Source: Streptomyces mashuensis
Lineage (GTDB): Bacteria > Actinomycetota > Actinomycetes > Streptomycetales > Streptomycetaceae
Reading direction: 5' to 3'
DNA length: 64,000 nucleotides
Assembly (NCBI RefSeq): GCF_014654785.1
Contig: NZ_BNBD01000017.1
Span: 1 to 64,000 of the forward strand
Shown: positions 1 to 8,424 of the stretch, one piece after another
Numbering within the stretch: the stretch's first letter is position 1
Layout of the letters: the number at the start of each line of letters is the position of its first letter
The notes under the pieces: generated by a model
Told to the model about the DNA's origin: nothing
Database searches by the model: none
The model's input: the letters and a program-made list of their open reading frames with translations, nothing else
Position numbers and translations under genes: made by a program

Positions 1-95
1 TCTAAACTGCTCGCGCCCTAGACAACCGACCACGTGTTGCGACGACCGTTAGAAACCGCCCGATCCGTACGGGCCCTTCTGCCTTGCGTGCGCGC

Positions 96-725
96 TCAGT
101 CGTTCGGCACGACCGGGTAGCGCGGGGTGCCCTCGGCCATCTGGCGGAGGACGTCCTTGCGGTCGCGCTTGGAGAGGCGGTCGATGTAGAGGCGGCCGTA
201 GAGGTGGTCCGTCTCGTGCTGGAGGCAGCGGGCGAAGTAGCCCGTGCCCTGGACCACGATCGGGTTGCCCTTCATGTCCTGGCCGCGGACCACCGCGTAG
301 TCGGGGCGGGGCAGCTCGCAGTAGGCGCCGGGCACCGAGAGGCAGCCCTCGCCCGAGTCGTCCAGGACGCGGCGGTCGGCCGGCAGCTCGTCCAGGACGG
401 GGTTGCAGACGTGGCCGACGTGGCGCACGCCCTCGTCGTCCATGCAGTCGTAGACGAAGACCTTCAGGTCGACGCCGATCTGGTTGGCGGCCAGGCCCAC
501 GCCCTCGGCCGTGCGCTGGCTGGCGAACATGTCGTCGATCAGCTGCGCCAGCGACTCGTCGAACTCGGTGACGTCCTTGCACTCCTTGTGCAGAACGGGG
601 TTGCCGACGACCGTGATCGGACGCGAGGTGCCGCGCTCGCGGTGGGCGGCCTCGCGCGCCTCGGCGTCCGTCACGTCGTCGAGGAACTCCTCGCCCGTCT
701 GCTGACCGGTCTCTTGCTGCGCCAT
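96..725 (-). CDS. def: Peptide deformylase
   Basis: This 209-residue protein removes the formyl group from the N-terminal methionine of new proteins, in the cytosol at the ribosome exit. All three family motifs are visible: GVGLAANQIG, EGCLSVPG and QHETDHLYG. The Cys of the second motif and the two His of the third are the metal ligands, and the Glu of HETDH is catalytic. An N-terminal extension of about 35 residues, rich in acidic residues and Gln, precedes the first conserved strand and is a common feature of actinobacterial deformylases. The ATG at 725 follows a GAGAGAGG stretch 11 bases upstream. The gene appears to stand alone; the next gene upstream on the same strand ends at 822. Confidence is high for family; the paralogue number is unknown. 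Confidence 0.96.
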   Translation of the reverse strand: MAQQETGQQTGEEFLDDVTDAEAREAAHRERGTSRPITVVGNPVLHKECKDVTEFDESLAQLIDDMFASQRTAEGVGLAANQIGVDLKVFVYDCMDDEGVRHVGHVCNPVLDELPADRRVLDDSGEGCLSVPGAYCELPRPDYAVVRGQDMKGNPIVVQGTGYFARCLQHETDHLYGRLYIDRLSKRDRKDVLRQMAEGTPRYPVVPND

Positions 726-821
726 CTCCGCCGTACGCCTCTCTCACAAACGCCATGTCGTGCCCCGTCGTCACACGGGGCCCATACAGGGTAAGCGGAC
801 GACCGCCGGAGGGCGCCGCCC

Positions 822-1814
822 TCAGCAGACCTCTTCGAGATCCCGCCATTCCCGGGTGTCGGGGCTGTCGGCGACCCAGCCGTCCAGCAGGCCGCGCACC
901 AGGGCGGCGGGCGCGGCGATGCCGCACTCCCGCTCGGGCACCCACAGGGAGCCCGAACCGGAGCCCGCGGTGCGGTGGCCCAGGGGGCCGGGGTGGCCGG
1001 GCTCGCTGTGGTCGTGCGGGTCCAGGTGCTCCCCGTCGCCCTCGTCGCTGGGCATGCGGCTCTCCGAGCACGTGCGGCACAGCAGGCGCACGGAGGAGGA
1101 CCAGTCCTCGGCGGCGAAGCCCGCGTCGGCGGCGAGCCGCTCCAGGGCGTCCCGGTCGGCCTCCGTGGCGGCCTCCAGCAGCACCACCCAGGTCGGCACG
1201 GGCGAGGGCGCCCACAGTTCGATCTCGTCGAAGACGGGGTACGCCGGGCCGGCGGCCGTGACGCGCTCGCCGTGCGGCACGCCGTCGTGCAGCACGACCT
1301 CGCCCCAGCGGCGGCCCGAGGACGGCAGCGGAATGCTGAGCACCTCGATCCGGGCCGGGTCCAGGCGGCGGCCCCAGACCACCTCGGCCTCGCCCTCCGG
1401 CGACAGCCGGACGGCGGCGCTGCCCAGCTCCATGCCCGTCGGCTCACCGGCCGGGCCGCCCTCCGCCGGCACCTTCAGCCCGTACGCCTGCCAGGCGCGG
1501 CGGGCCAGCGGCCAGTCCTGGAGGGCGGTCGCGGCGATGCCCACGTTCCACCAGTCCGGGGCGCCCGTCTCGCGGTCCAGCAGCGCCACCGCGCGCAGGC
1601 CGGCGGCGCGGGCCTGCTCCCAGTCGTGCCGGAACTTGTGCAGCAGTGCGAGGTTGAACCACGACTCGGACAACCACGGTTCCATGTCGGCCGCGCGCGT
1701 CAGCAGCGCGCCCGCGTCCTCGTACCGGCCGTCGCCGATGAGAGTGAAGGCACGGTCGGTGGCCTGCCGCCACGAGGCGGAAGGCCGGTGCCGTACCCTG
1801 CCGAAGATCCTCAC
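822..1814 (-). CDS. Tetratricopeptide-repeat protein
   Basis: This soluble protein of about 330 residues has TPR-like helical repeats in its first 120 residues, for example around AGALLTRAADMEPW and WFNLALLHKF. The C-terminal half is not recognised and ends in a Cys. A CRTC pair and a short stretch rich in His, Asp and Gly lie near residue 250, so a metal or redox site is conceivable but not shown. I chose the GTG at 1814, which follows a GGCGGGA stretch; an in-frame ATG at 1853 would add 13 residues that look like non-conserved sequence. No partner is evident. TPR domains normally mediate protein-protein contacts; the specific role cannot be read from the sequence. Confidence 0.8.
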   Translation of the reverse strand: MRIFGRVRHRPSASWRQATDRAFTLIGDGRYEDAGALLTRAADMEPWLSESWFNLALLHKFRHDWEQARAAGLRAVALLDRETGAPDWWNVGIAATALQDWPLARRAWQAYGLKVPAEGGPAGEPTGMELGSAAVRLSPEGEAEVVWGRRLDPARIEVLSIPLPSSGRRWGEVVLHDGVPHGERVTAAGPAYPVFDEIELWAPSPVPTWVVLLEAATEADRDALERLAADAGFAAEDWSSSVRLLCRTCSESRMPSDEGDGEHLDPHDHSEPGHPGPLGHRTAGSGSGSLWVPERECGIAAPAALVRGLLDGWVADSPDTREWRDLEEVC

Positions 1815-2038
1815 GATTCCCGCCTGCCGGTCTCTGCGTGTGCGTACGGACACGCCGGATGGTCAACTGCTCCGGGGAGCGGCTCCCACCACACCTCCTT
1901 GCCGACGACAGCGCGCACGACACCCCCCGATTTCCGCATTCTCGCCGAACTCTTCGTCCTCTTCGCATCCAACCATGCCCCTTCGGACGCCCGCTCATTA
2001 CCCGCGGGTTCGGCGGGCCGGTCGTGCCGTGGCGGGGT

Positions 2039-3283
2039 TCACGGGCCGGGCGGGGCGGGGCCACCGCGGGCGAGCACCGTGGCGAGCGCCTCCACGACGC
2101 GGGGCTCGTGGTCGTACGCCGTGGCCAGACGGAGCCGCTCCAGCGCGCGCAGGGGGCCGCACGCCGGGTCGGCGGCGAGGTCGTCGTAGGCGTTGACGGT
2201 CCGGACGATACGGGCGGTGAGCGGCTGGTCCCGGTACGGATCCGCCTGCCGCTCGACCACGAGTACGACTTCCGGGGGAACGCCGGTGCGGCGCACCACC
2301 GCCCCGCCGAGCCGGGCGATGCGCCGCCGCTCCTCCGGGGGCAGCGGCTCGGTGGCCCCGGCGGGCACCGGGTCGGGCAGCGACAGCTGGCCCACGTCGT
2401 GCATGAGGGCGCCGTACTCCAGCACGGTGAGCTCCGCACCGGACAGGCCCAGCTCACGGCCGACGGCCCGGCTGAGGGCGGCCACGCGGCGGGCGTGGCC
2501 GGCCGGGGTGTAGCCCGCGATCTCGGTGGTACGGGCAAGGGAGGCGACGGTCTGCCGGCGGGTGGCGCGCGCGGCCTCGTAGCGGTGCACGGACAGCTGG
2601 GTGACCAGCAGCGGCACACAGAACACGGGCAGCGCCCACAGCCCGGCGGCGGCCACGGCCAGCGCCATCACGGCACCCGTGGCGCCGATCGCCGAGCCGA
2701 CGCCCGGCAGCTCCCGCAGCTCCCGCCGCAGCGCCGGGCCGTAGGCGCCGCCCCCGGCGCGGGCCCGGGCGAGGGCTGCGGCGATCACGGCGTCGCACAG
2801 CGCGGTGAGGGCGAGGAGGAGCAGCAGGAACAGCGCGTAGTACGGGCTGTGCGCGGGCCAGGTGCCGAGCACGCCCGAGGCGTGCAGCGGCTGGAAGCAG
2901 ACGGCGGCGAACCCGGCCCCGATCACCCGCCGCGCCAGCCGGTCCAGGGCGGGCGGCCGGCCCACGGCGCCGGCGAGCGTGGCGCCGAGGACGACGGCGA
3001 CGACCTGCGGGGCGCCGTGCGAGGTGGGCTCGCCGCCGACCTCGCCGAGCAGCGCGTACGCGAGCGTGCCGGCGGCGCCGAGCGGCGCGGTCTCCCGCAG
3101 CCCGCCGCCGGAGCGGGGCCGTCGCCGGGCGGCCTCCCCGAGGGCGATCAGCATCCCGTAGGCCAGGGCGACGCGGGGCTGGGCCACGCCCCGCCAGGCG
3201 GTCCACGCGAGCGCGCCGACGGCGACGGCGCCGGCGAGGGCGTGGACGCAGCGCACGGCGGACGGGGTCATCCCGGTTCTCAT
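2039..3283 (-). CDS. Membrane HD-domain protein, degenerate HD-GYP
   Basis: This 414-residue protein has several hydrophobic segments in its first 200 residues, then a cytoplasmic HD domain. The metal-binding GHARRV and MHDVGQLSLPDP segments are present. The HHE...DGxGYP segment that defines HD-GYP phosphodiesterases is replaced by a VERQADPYRDQP-type sequence, so it probably lacks canonical c-di-GMP hydrolysis or has another substrate. The ATG at 3283 shares one base with the TGA of the upstream gene (TGATG), which indicates translational coupling and decides the start over an in-frame ATG at 3319. It probably works with the intact HD-GYP protein encoded just upstream. A regulatory, non-catalytic partner role is inferred. 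Confidence 0.85.
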   Translation of the reverse strand: MRTGMTPSAVRCVHALAGAVAVGALAWTAWRGVAQPRVALAYGMLIALGEAARRRPRSGGGLRETAPLGAAGTLAYALLGEVGGEPTSHGAPQVVAVVLGATLAGAVGRPPALDRLARRVIGAGFAAVCFQPLHASGVLGTWPAHSPYYALFLLLLLALTALCDAVIAAALARARAGGGAYGPALRRELRELPGVGSAIGATGAVMALAVAAAGLWALPVFCVPLLVTQLSVHRYEAARATRRQTVASLARTTEIAGYTPAGHARRVAALSRAVGRELGLSGAELTVLEYGALMHDVGQLSLPDPVPAGATEPLPPEERRRIARLGGAVVRRTGVPPEVVLVVERQADPYRDQPLTARIVRTVNAYDDLAADPACGPLRALERLRLATAYDHEPRVVEALATVLARGGPAPPGP

Positions 3284-4578
3284 CAGGCACCGCCACCGGC
3301 GGCGGTGCGGGCGGGGCACTGATCAAGAGGGACGTTTCGGCTGGCCGGGACCGCGGGGTGCCAGCCGTACCGGTCCAGGGCGCGGGTCAGGGCGGCCACC
3401 ATGCGCGGGTCGAAGTGCGACCCCGCGCAGCGGTGCAGTTCGGCCAGGGCGGCGGGGACGGGGCGGGCGCGGCTGTAGCTGCGGGTGGAGGTCATGGCGT
3501 CGAAGGCGTCGGCGACGGCCACCACCCGCGCCGCCTCGGGGATCTGATGCCCTGTCAGCCCGTAGGGGTAGCCGGTGCCGTCCAGGCGCTCGTGGTGGTG
3601 CAGGATCGCGTCCCGGGCCTCGTCGAGGAAGCCGATGCCGCGCACCATCTCGTGCCCGTACTCCGGGTGCAGCTCGATCAGCCGGCGCTCCTCGGGCGTC
3701 AGCGGCCCGTTCTTGCGCAGCACCCGCGTGGGGACGCCGATCTTGCCGACGTCGTGCAGGGTGCCGGCGAAGCGCAGCGCCTCCAGCCGCTCCCCGCGCA
3801 TGCCCAGCTCACGGGCGATGAGGACGGAGGCGCGGCCGACGCGCTCGCTGTGGCCCCGGGTGTACGCGTCCTTGAGGTCGACGGCCTGGACCAGGGCGCG
3901 GACGGTGGCGCGGTGTGCGGCGCGCTCGCGGCGGCAGCGGTCGAGCACCCAGGAGGAGAGGGCCATCGGCAGCAGGACGAGCAGCGCGGCGGGCGGCCCG
4001 TAGGGGCTGTGCCACACCACCGCCACCAGCAGGCCCGTGGGCCCCTGGGCGAGCGGCGGCACCAGCGCGCCCGGCAGCGCGTCGCGCCAGGCCGTGCGCG
4101 GGGAGCGGCCCTCGGCGGTGACCAGGACACCCCCCTCCAGCACCGCCAGCACCAGCGCGAGGACCAGGGCCGCGGCCAGGGCGGGCCCGAGGGCACGGGG
4201 AAAGGCGGGCGCGGTGACGGGGCGGGGCCCGCCGAGCCCGTAGACGTACGAGGCGGCGCCGGTGGCCAGCGACAGCTGGGCGGCGTGCCAGAGCCGGCGG
4301 ACGGCCACCGGGCGGCGGCCCACGCGGCCGGCGAGCCCGCCGGGCACCGCCGCGAGGCCGGCGGCGGCCGGCGGCAGCAGCACGGCGGCGGCCAGCAGCA
4401 CGGGGAGAGTCAGGGGGCGGCGCGGCAGCCGTTCGCACACCGCGCAGACGCCCGCGAGGAGGACCAGCGCGCCCCAGGGCACCCCGGGGGCGCTCCGGGC
4501 GAGGGGCACGGCGCACACCGCGGCGGCGAGCACGGCACAGGCGATGTATACGCGCGCCGCCGCCGGAAGTGGCCCCAT
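3283..4578 (-). CDS. Membrane HD-GYP domain phosphodiesterase
   Basis: This 431-residue protein begins with about six hydrophobic segments (residues 10-220), followed by an HD-GYP domain from about residue 235. The diagnostic elements are GHSERVG, LHDVGKIGVP and HHERLDGTGYPYG, so the HD and GYP motifs are intact. Family members hydrolyse cyclic dinucleotides, usually c-di-GMP to GMP, at a binuclear or trinuclear metal site. In Streptomyces c-di-GMP controls the vegetative-to-aerial switch through BldD, so a developmental role is plausible but inferred. The gene is translationally coupled to a degenerate copy downstream. The start ATG at 4578 is preceded by GGAGGAG. No sensory domain other than the membrane region is visible. 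Confidence 0.9.
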   Translation of the reverse strand: MGPLPAAARVYIACAVLAAAVCAVPLARSAPGVPWGALVLLAGVCAVCERLPRRPLTLPVLLAAAVLLPPAAAGLAAVPGGLAGRVGRRPVAVRRLWHAAQLSLATGAASYVYGLGGPRPVTAPAFPRALGPALAAALVLALVLAVLEGGVLVTAEGRSPRTAWRDALPGALVPPLAQGPTGLLVAVVWHSPYGPPAALLVLLPMALSSWVLDRCRRERAAHRATVRALVQAVDLKDAYTRGHSERVGRASVLIARELGMRGERLEALRFAGTLHDVGKIGVPTRVLRKNGPLTPEERRLIELHPEYGHEMVRGIGFLDEARDAILHHHERLDGTGYPYGLTGHQIPEAARVVAVADAFDAMTSTRSYSRARPVPAALAELHRCAGSHFDPRMVAALTRALDRYGWHPAVPASRNVPLDQCPARTAAGGGA

Positions 4579-4730
4579 GGCGTCTCCTCCCCGACCGTCG
4601 GACCTGACGTCTGGATGGGGAGGATAGGCCCGCGGGGCCCGGAATTCGGCGTCGCCGGTATTGCGCCGTCCGTTCGGGTGACGTTCCCGGGTGCGGTGGT
4701 TTGGATCAGCTCCGGATCAGGCCCGGGAGG

Positions 4731-5099
4731 TCATGCCTCGGCGGGCCGCTGGCCCGTGCCGCGGTCGCCGGCGGCCTTAGCCGCGCGCGCGGCGGCCTCC
4801 GCGGCGCGGGCCTCGGCGACCACGTCCTGGTCGGGCACCGCCTGGCCGGAGCGGATCAGGTCGATCCGGCTCATCACCTTCGACCGCAGGTCGGCCGGCA
4901 CGTCGTCGTGCCCGCAGCAGCGCTTGACGAGCTTCTTCACGGCCTGCTCCAGCCCGTACTTCTCCAGGCAGGGGGAGCACTCGTCGATGTGCACCTCGAA
5001 CTTGGCGCACTCACCGGCGGGCATCTCGTGGTCGAGAAACTCGTAGAGGTGGTCGAGGACTTCGGAGCAGTCCGTCTCGTGCGGCTCCCCGCGGCTCAT
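4731..5099 (-). CDS. rsrA: Anti-sigma factor RsrA (zinc, thiol-redox sensing)
   Basis: This 122-residue ZAS-family anti-sigma factor holds SigR inactive under reducing conditions and releases it when thiols oxidise to disulfides. The zinc/redox residues sit at the positions known for Streptomyces RsrA: Cys11, Cys31, His37, Cys41 and Cys44, with a further Cys61-Cys62 pair. The extra Cys3 of the S. coelicolor protein is Arg here, which fits it being dispensable. The C-terminus is an Ala/Glu-rich helical tail. The ATG at 5099 overlaps the sigR TGA by four bases (ATGA), which gives coupled, near-stoichiometric synthesis. Identification is firm from both sequence and position. Confidence 0.97.
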   Translation of the reverse strand: MSRGEPHETDCSEVLDHLYEFLDHEMPAGECAKFEVHIDECSPCLEKYGLEQAVKKLVKRCCGHDDVPADLRSKVMSRIDLIRSGQAVPDQDVVAEARAAEAAARAAKAAGDRGTGQRPAEA

Positions 5100-5962
5100 G
5101 AGTCCGACCCTTTCCGGTTGTGCGACGTGGCGGAACCATCCGCGGCCGCGGCGGTCCCCGCCGGGACCAGACCGCGCTCGCGGGCGTAGTCCTCCAGCAG
5201 CCCGCGCAGCTGGCGACGGCCGCGGTGCAGCCGCGACATCACCGTGCCGATGGGGGTACCCATGATGTCCGCGATCTCCTTGTACGCAAAGCCCTCGACG
5301 TCCGCGAGGTAGACCGCGATGCGGAACTCCTCCGGAATGGCCTGCAGGGCCTCCTTGACATCGGAGTCGGGAAGGTGGTCCAGCGCCTGGGACTCGGCCG
5401 ACCGCAGCCCCGTCGACATGTGCGACTCGGCGCGCGCCAGCTGCCAGTCCTCGATCTCCTCGGAGGCGCTGCGCAGCGGCTCGCGCTGCTTCTTGCGGTA
5501 CGAGTTGATGAACGTGTTCGTCAGGATGCGGTACAGCCACGCCTTGAGGTTGGTGCCCTCGCGGAACTGGTGGAAGGACGCGTACGCCTTGGCGTACGTC
5601 TCCTGCACCAGGTCCTCGGCGTCCGCGGCGTTGCGCGTCATGCGCAGGGCGGCCGAGTACATCTGGTCGAGGAAGGTCAGAGCGTCACGCTCGAACCGGG
5701 CGCTGCGCTCGGTCGCGCTCTCCGCCGGCCTCCGGCCGCCGTCGGTCCCCGTGTCGGTCCCAGTGACCGGACCCACCTCCTCCAGCAACATGGCCGAGCC
5801 CGAGACGGTCTTGTTCGCATTCGGAACAGATCCGCTCGAATCGGAGAATAGACGACGTTCGGCTCCCCCCGCCGCTCCAGCCGCAGCCGGCTGGGCCACG
5901 CCCAGGACGGCCCAGGCGGGCTCGGCCTGCTGCGGGCGGGACGGGCATGCGATCGAACCCAT
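5096..5962 (-). CDS. sigR: RNA polymerase sigma factor SigR (long-isoform start)
   Basis: This group 4 (ECF) sigma factor drives the thiol-oxidative stress regulon. Region 2 spans DALTFLDQMYSAALRMTRNA through AEDLVQETYAKAY, and region 4 carries the FRIAVYLADVEGFAYKEIA helices. Three starts are possible. The ATG at 5962 has a GGGAG eight bases upstream and lies downstream of the SigR-type promoter at 6012-6037. A GTG at 5776 (or ATG at 5791) would give the standard protein of about 226-228 residues. In S. coelicolor a stress-induced longer, unstable isoform (SigR') starts upstream of the normal start, and the layout here fits that. I give the long form; the short constitutive form begins at 5776 or 5791. 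rsrA follows with a four-base overlap. Confidence 0.95.
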   Translation of the reverse strand: MGSIACPSRPQQAEPAWAVLGVAQPAAAGAAGGAERRLFSDSSGSVPNANKTVSGSAMLLEEVGPVTGTDTGTDGGRRPAESATERSARFERDALTFLDQMYSAALRMTRNAADAEDLVQETYAKAYASFHQFREGTNLKAWLYRILTNTFINSYRKKQREPLRSASEEIEDWQLARAESHMSTGLRSAESQALDHLPDSDVKEALQAIPEEFRIAVYLADVEGFAYKEIADIMGTPIGTVMSRLHRGRRQLRGLLEDYARERGLVPAGTAAAADGSATSHNRKGSDS

Positions 5963-6011
5963 GCGGGGAGCTCCCATTCCTTCGTGCCGGTGCGTGACTA
6001 CGGAAACCGTC

Positions 6012-6037
6012 AACACCGGCCGCCCGCTGATCATTCC
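6012..6037 (-). promoter_or_regulatory. SigR-dependent promoter of sigR-rsrA
   Basis: On the minus strand the sequence reads GGAAT, exactly 18 bases, then GTT; the base before GGAAT is also G. This matches the known Streptomyces SigR consensus. Transcription would start near 6005, about 40 bases upstream of the long-isoform ATG at 5962. The message would therefore carry the start for the extended protein, giving positive autoregulation. Confidence 0.9.
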
Positions 6038-6121
6038 CGGTCTGCTGGGGCGAGTTCCACAGATTTTCGACGGGGTTTCGACAGGGTGTGTCAGGGAGGT
6101 CAGGGACGGGTCAGAGCCGGG

Positions 6122-6775
6122 TCAGATCCCCTCCCCCAGCCCGCGCAGCCACGTCCCCACCGTGTCCGTGATCACGGAGAGCGCCTCCTCCTGGGTGGTG
6201 CCGGCCTTCTTCGGCACCGCGAAGCCGTGATCGCCGCCGGGCACCTCCACCGGCGCCGTGCCGGGCGGGAACTCCTCGGGCCGGCCGAACGGGTCGCGGC
6301 CGCCCTGCACCACGAGGACGGGCAGCCCGGTGCCGGCCAGCTCGTCGGCGCGGGACTTCTCCGGGCGGCCCGGCGGGTGCAGCGGGAAGCTCAGCGCGAG
6401 CACGGCGACGGCCCCCAGCTCCGCGGCCGTACGGCAGGCCACGCGCGCCCCGGCGCTGCGCCCGCCGGCCACCACCGGCAGCCCGGGGCCGGCCAGCGCC
6501 GGCCACAGGGCCCGCCACGCCTCGTCCAGCGCCTTCGGCGCGGGGGCCACCTTGCGGCCGGCCACCCGCCACGGCTGCTCCACCAGGGCGACGGCCACCC
6601 CCTCGTGGGGCAGGGCCGCGGCCAGCGCCTGGAGGTCGCGGGCCTCGACGCCGCCGCCGGCGCCGTGCCCGAGGGCGAGCACCAGGCGGGCGTCCGGGGC
6701 GCGGTACCAGTGGACGCGGGCGGGGCCGGCCGGCGTGGGGACGTCCTCGGTGTTCTTCGTCGGCAGGGTCGTCAC
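6122..6775 (-). CDS. Small alpha/beta hydrolase, dienelactone-hydrolase-like
   Basis: This 217-residue alpha/beta-hydrolase fold protein has LALGHGAGGG as the oxyanion-hole loop, GGRSAGARVA as the nucleophile elbow (Ser), VVQGGRDPFG containing the likely acidic residue, and GGDHGF with the catalytic His. This is the KANL3/Tex30-type family of short cytosolic hydrolases. The substrate is unknown. The GTG start at 6775 follows GGGGCAGG. The gene ends before the sigR promoter region and lies 35 bases downstream of the yedK stop on the same strand, so the two may be co-transcribed. Confidence 0.85.
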   Translation of the reverse strand: MTTLPTKNTEDVPTPAGPARVHWYRAPDARLVLALGHGAGGGVEARDLQALAAALPHEGVAVALVEQPWRVAGRKVAPAPKALDEAWRALWPALAGPGLPVVAGGRSAGARVACRTAAELGAVAVLALSFPLHPPGRPEKSRADELAGTGLPVLVVQGGRDPFGRPEEFPPGTAPVEVPGGDHGFAVPKKAGTTQEEALSVITDTVGTWLRGLGEGI

Positions 6776-6810
6776 GCCTCCATCCTGCCCCTCACCACTG
6801 ACAGGACAGC

Positions 6811-7638
6811 TCAGAACAGCGTCGCCTCCTCCGGCGCGTCCAGCTCCGCCACCAGCTCCGGCCCGTTGTTGCGCACGTCGCTGACCGCCGTGGTCACCGG
6901 GTGGGCGCGCAGCAGGTCCGCCCGCGGCGGCGTGAGCAGGGCCCGCAGCTCGCCGGGACCCGTCCGGGGGTCGAGCCACGCGGACCAGCGGTCGGGCGTC
7001 AGGACGAGCGGCATCCGGGGGTGGATCTCCGCCAGGGAACGCGGCCCCGGCTCGTCCCCCGCGCGGTCCCCGGCCCCCGCGAAGGGCGCCGTCTCCGCCT
7101 CCGTGGTGATCACCGAGCAGGTCACCCACCACGCCTGCGGGTGGTCCGGCGGCAGCGCCGGGTCGCGCCAGAACTCGTACACCCCGGCCAGCGCCATCAC
7201 CGAGCCGTCGGCCGGCGTGACGAAGTACGGCTGCTTACGGGTGCGCTTGCGCAGTCCGCGCTCCTCCAGCTCGCGCTCGTGCCCGCCGGTGACCCACTCG
7301 TAGTAGCCGTCCGCGGGCAGCAGGCAGCGGCGGCTCTCGAAGGCGGCGCGGAAGGACGGCTTCTCGTGCACCGTCTCGGCCCTGGCGTTGATCATCCGGG
7401 CGCCGCCCTCGGGCGACTTCGCCCAGGACGGCACCAGGCCCCAGCGCAACGCACGAAGCTGACGAACCGGACGCCGGTCGGCGGCGTCTTTCAGAGGACG
7501 CTCGAGCACCGCGTGAACGCTCTTCGTCGGCGCCACGTTCCAGTCCGGAGCGAGCGTCTCCTCCGGTTCCCACTTCTCCACCCCGAAGAGCCCGGCCAGA
7601 TCCTCCGGCCGACGGCTCGCAGCGTATCTCCCGCACAT
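6811..7638 (-). CDS. yedK: SOS-associated peptidase/abasic-site shield, YedK (HMCES) family
   Basis: This 275-residue SRAP-domain protein forms a covalent thiazolidine crosslink with abasic sites in single-stranded DNA. The start is fixed by the obligatory MCGRY, since the catalytic Cys must be residue 2 after Met removal; the ATG at 7638 provides this. Other active-site elements are NARAET (Asn), GYYEW (Glu) and IHPRMPL (His). Length is typical for the family. It is divergent from the M50-like gene that starts at 7680, so the two promoters must fit in about 40 bases. Family assignment is secure; stress regulation is not evident in this short spacer. Confidence 0.95.
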   Translation of the reverse strand: MCGRYAASRRPEDLAGLFGVEKWEPEETLAPDWNVAPTKSVHAVLERPLKDAADRRPVRQLRALRWGLVPSWAKSPEGGARMINARAETVHEKPSFRAAFESRRCLLPADGYYEWVTGGHERELEERGLRKRTRKQPYFVTPADGSVMALAGVYEFWRDPALPPDHPQAWWVTCSVITTEAETAPFAGAGDRAGDEPGPRSLAEIHPRMPLVLTPDRWSAWLDPRTGPGELRALLTPPRADLLRAHPVTTAVSDVRNNGPELVAELDAPEEATLF

Positions 7639-7679
7639 GAGTGCCACACTGCCACGAACACGCAAGGAGCAGCCCACCG

Positions 7680-8396
7680 ATGCACAGCAGTACCAGCGCC
7701 GCCGACCTGTGGGAGCGGATCGTCGGCGTCCAGCCCGGGCCGTCGGTGTGGACGGTGGTGGTCACCGGCCTCGTCGCCCTCGCCGCGGTGATGCCCCGCC
7801 GGGTGTGGCTGGTCAGCCGGAACGCCGTCACCCTCGCCCACGAGGGCGGCCACGCGCTGGTGGCCGTCCTCAGCGGACGGCGCCTGCAGGGCATACGGCT
7901 GCACTCGGACACCTCGGGCCTGACCGTCTCCCGGGGCCGGCCCACCGGTATCGGCATGGTCCTCACCGCGGCGGCCGGCTACACGGCGCCCTCCCTGCTG
8001 GGCCTGGCCGGCGCGGCGCTGCTCGCCGCCGGGCACACCACCGCCCTGCTGTGGGGCGCCACCGCCCTGCTCGCCGCCATGCTGGTGATGATCCGCAACG
8101 CGTGGGGCGTACTGACCGTGGTGCTGTGCGGCGCCGCGTTCGCCGTGGTGTCCTGGCTGGCCGGCCCGGAGGTGCAGGCCGCCTTCGCCTACGGAGTGGT
8201 GTGGTTCCTCCTCCTGGGCGGTGTCCGGCCACCGTTCGAGCTCCAGCGGAAGCGGCGCCGCGGCCGCGCCCCCGACTCCGACGCCGACCAGCTCGCGCGG
8301 CTCACGAACGTACCCGCGGCCGTCTGGCTCGGCCTCTTCCACGTCGTGTCCCTGTGCTGCCTGGCGGGAGGCGGCCGCTGGCTGCTCGGCCGGTGA
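7680..8396 (+). CDS. M50-family-like membrane metallopeptidase
   Basis: This 238-residue polytopic membrane protein has an HEGGH zinc motif (LAHEGGHALVAVLSG) at the end of its second hydrophobic segment, as in M50B site-2-type peptidases common in actinobacteria. A further conserved stretch, GYTAPSLLGLAG, follows. The ATG at 7680 is preceded by AAGGAG at good spacing, which rules out the in-frame ATG at 7641. No PDZ domain is present. Substrates are unknown; homologues may be involved in membrane proteolysis or be structural. aroA begins 28 bases downstream and may be read from the same transcript. Confidence 0.85.
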   Translation: MHSSTSAADLWERIVGVQPGPSVWTVVVTGLVALAAVMPRRVWLVSRNAVTLAHEGGHALVAVLSGRRLQGIRLHSDTSGLTVSRGRPTGIGMVLTAAAGYTAPSLLGLAGAALLAAGHTTALLWGATALLAAMLVMIRNAWGVLTVVLCGAAFAVVSWLAGPEVQAAFAYGVVWFLLLGGVRPPFELQRKRRRGRAPDSDADQLARLTNVPAAVWLGLFHVVSLCCLAGGGRWLLGR

Positions 8397-8424
8397 CCGG
8401 GACCGAGCCACTAAGGTTGGGGGC

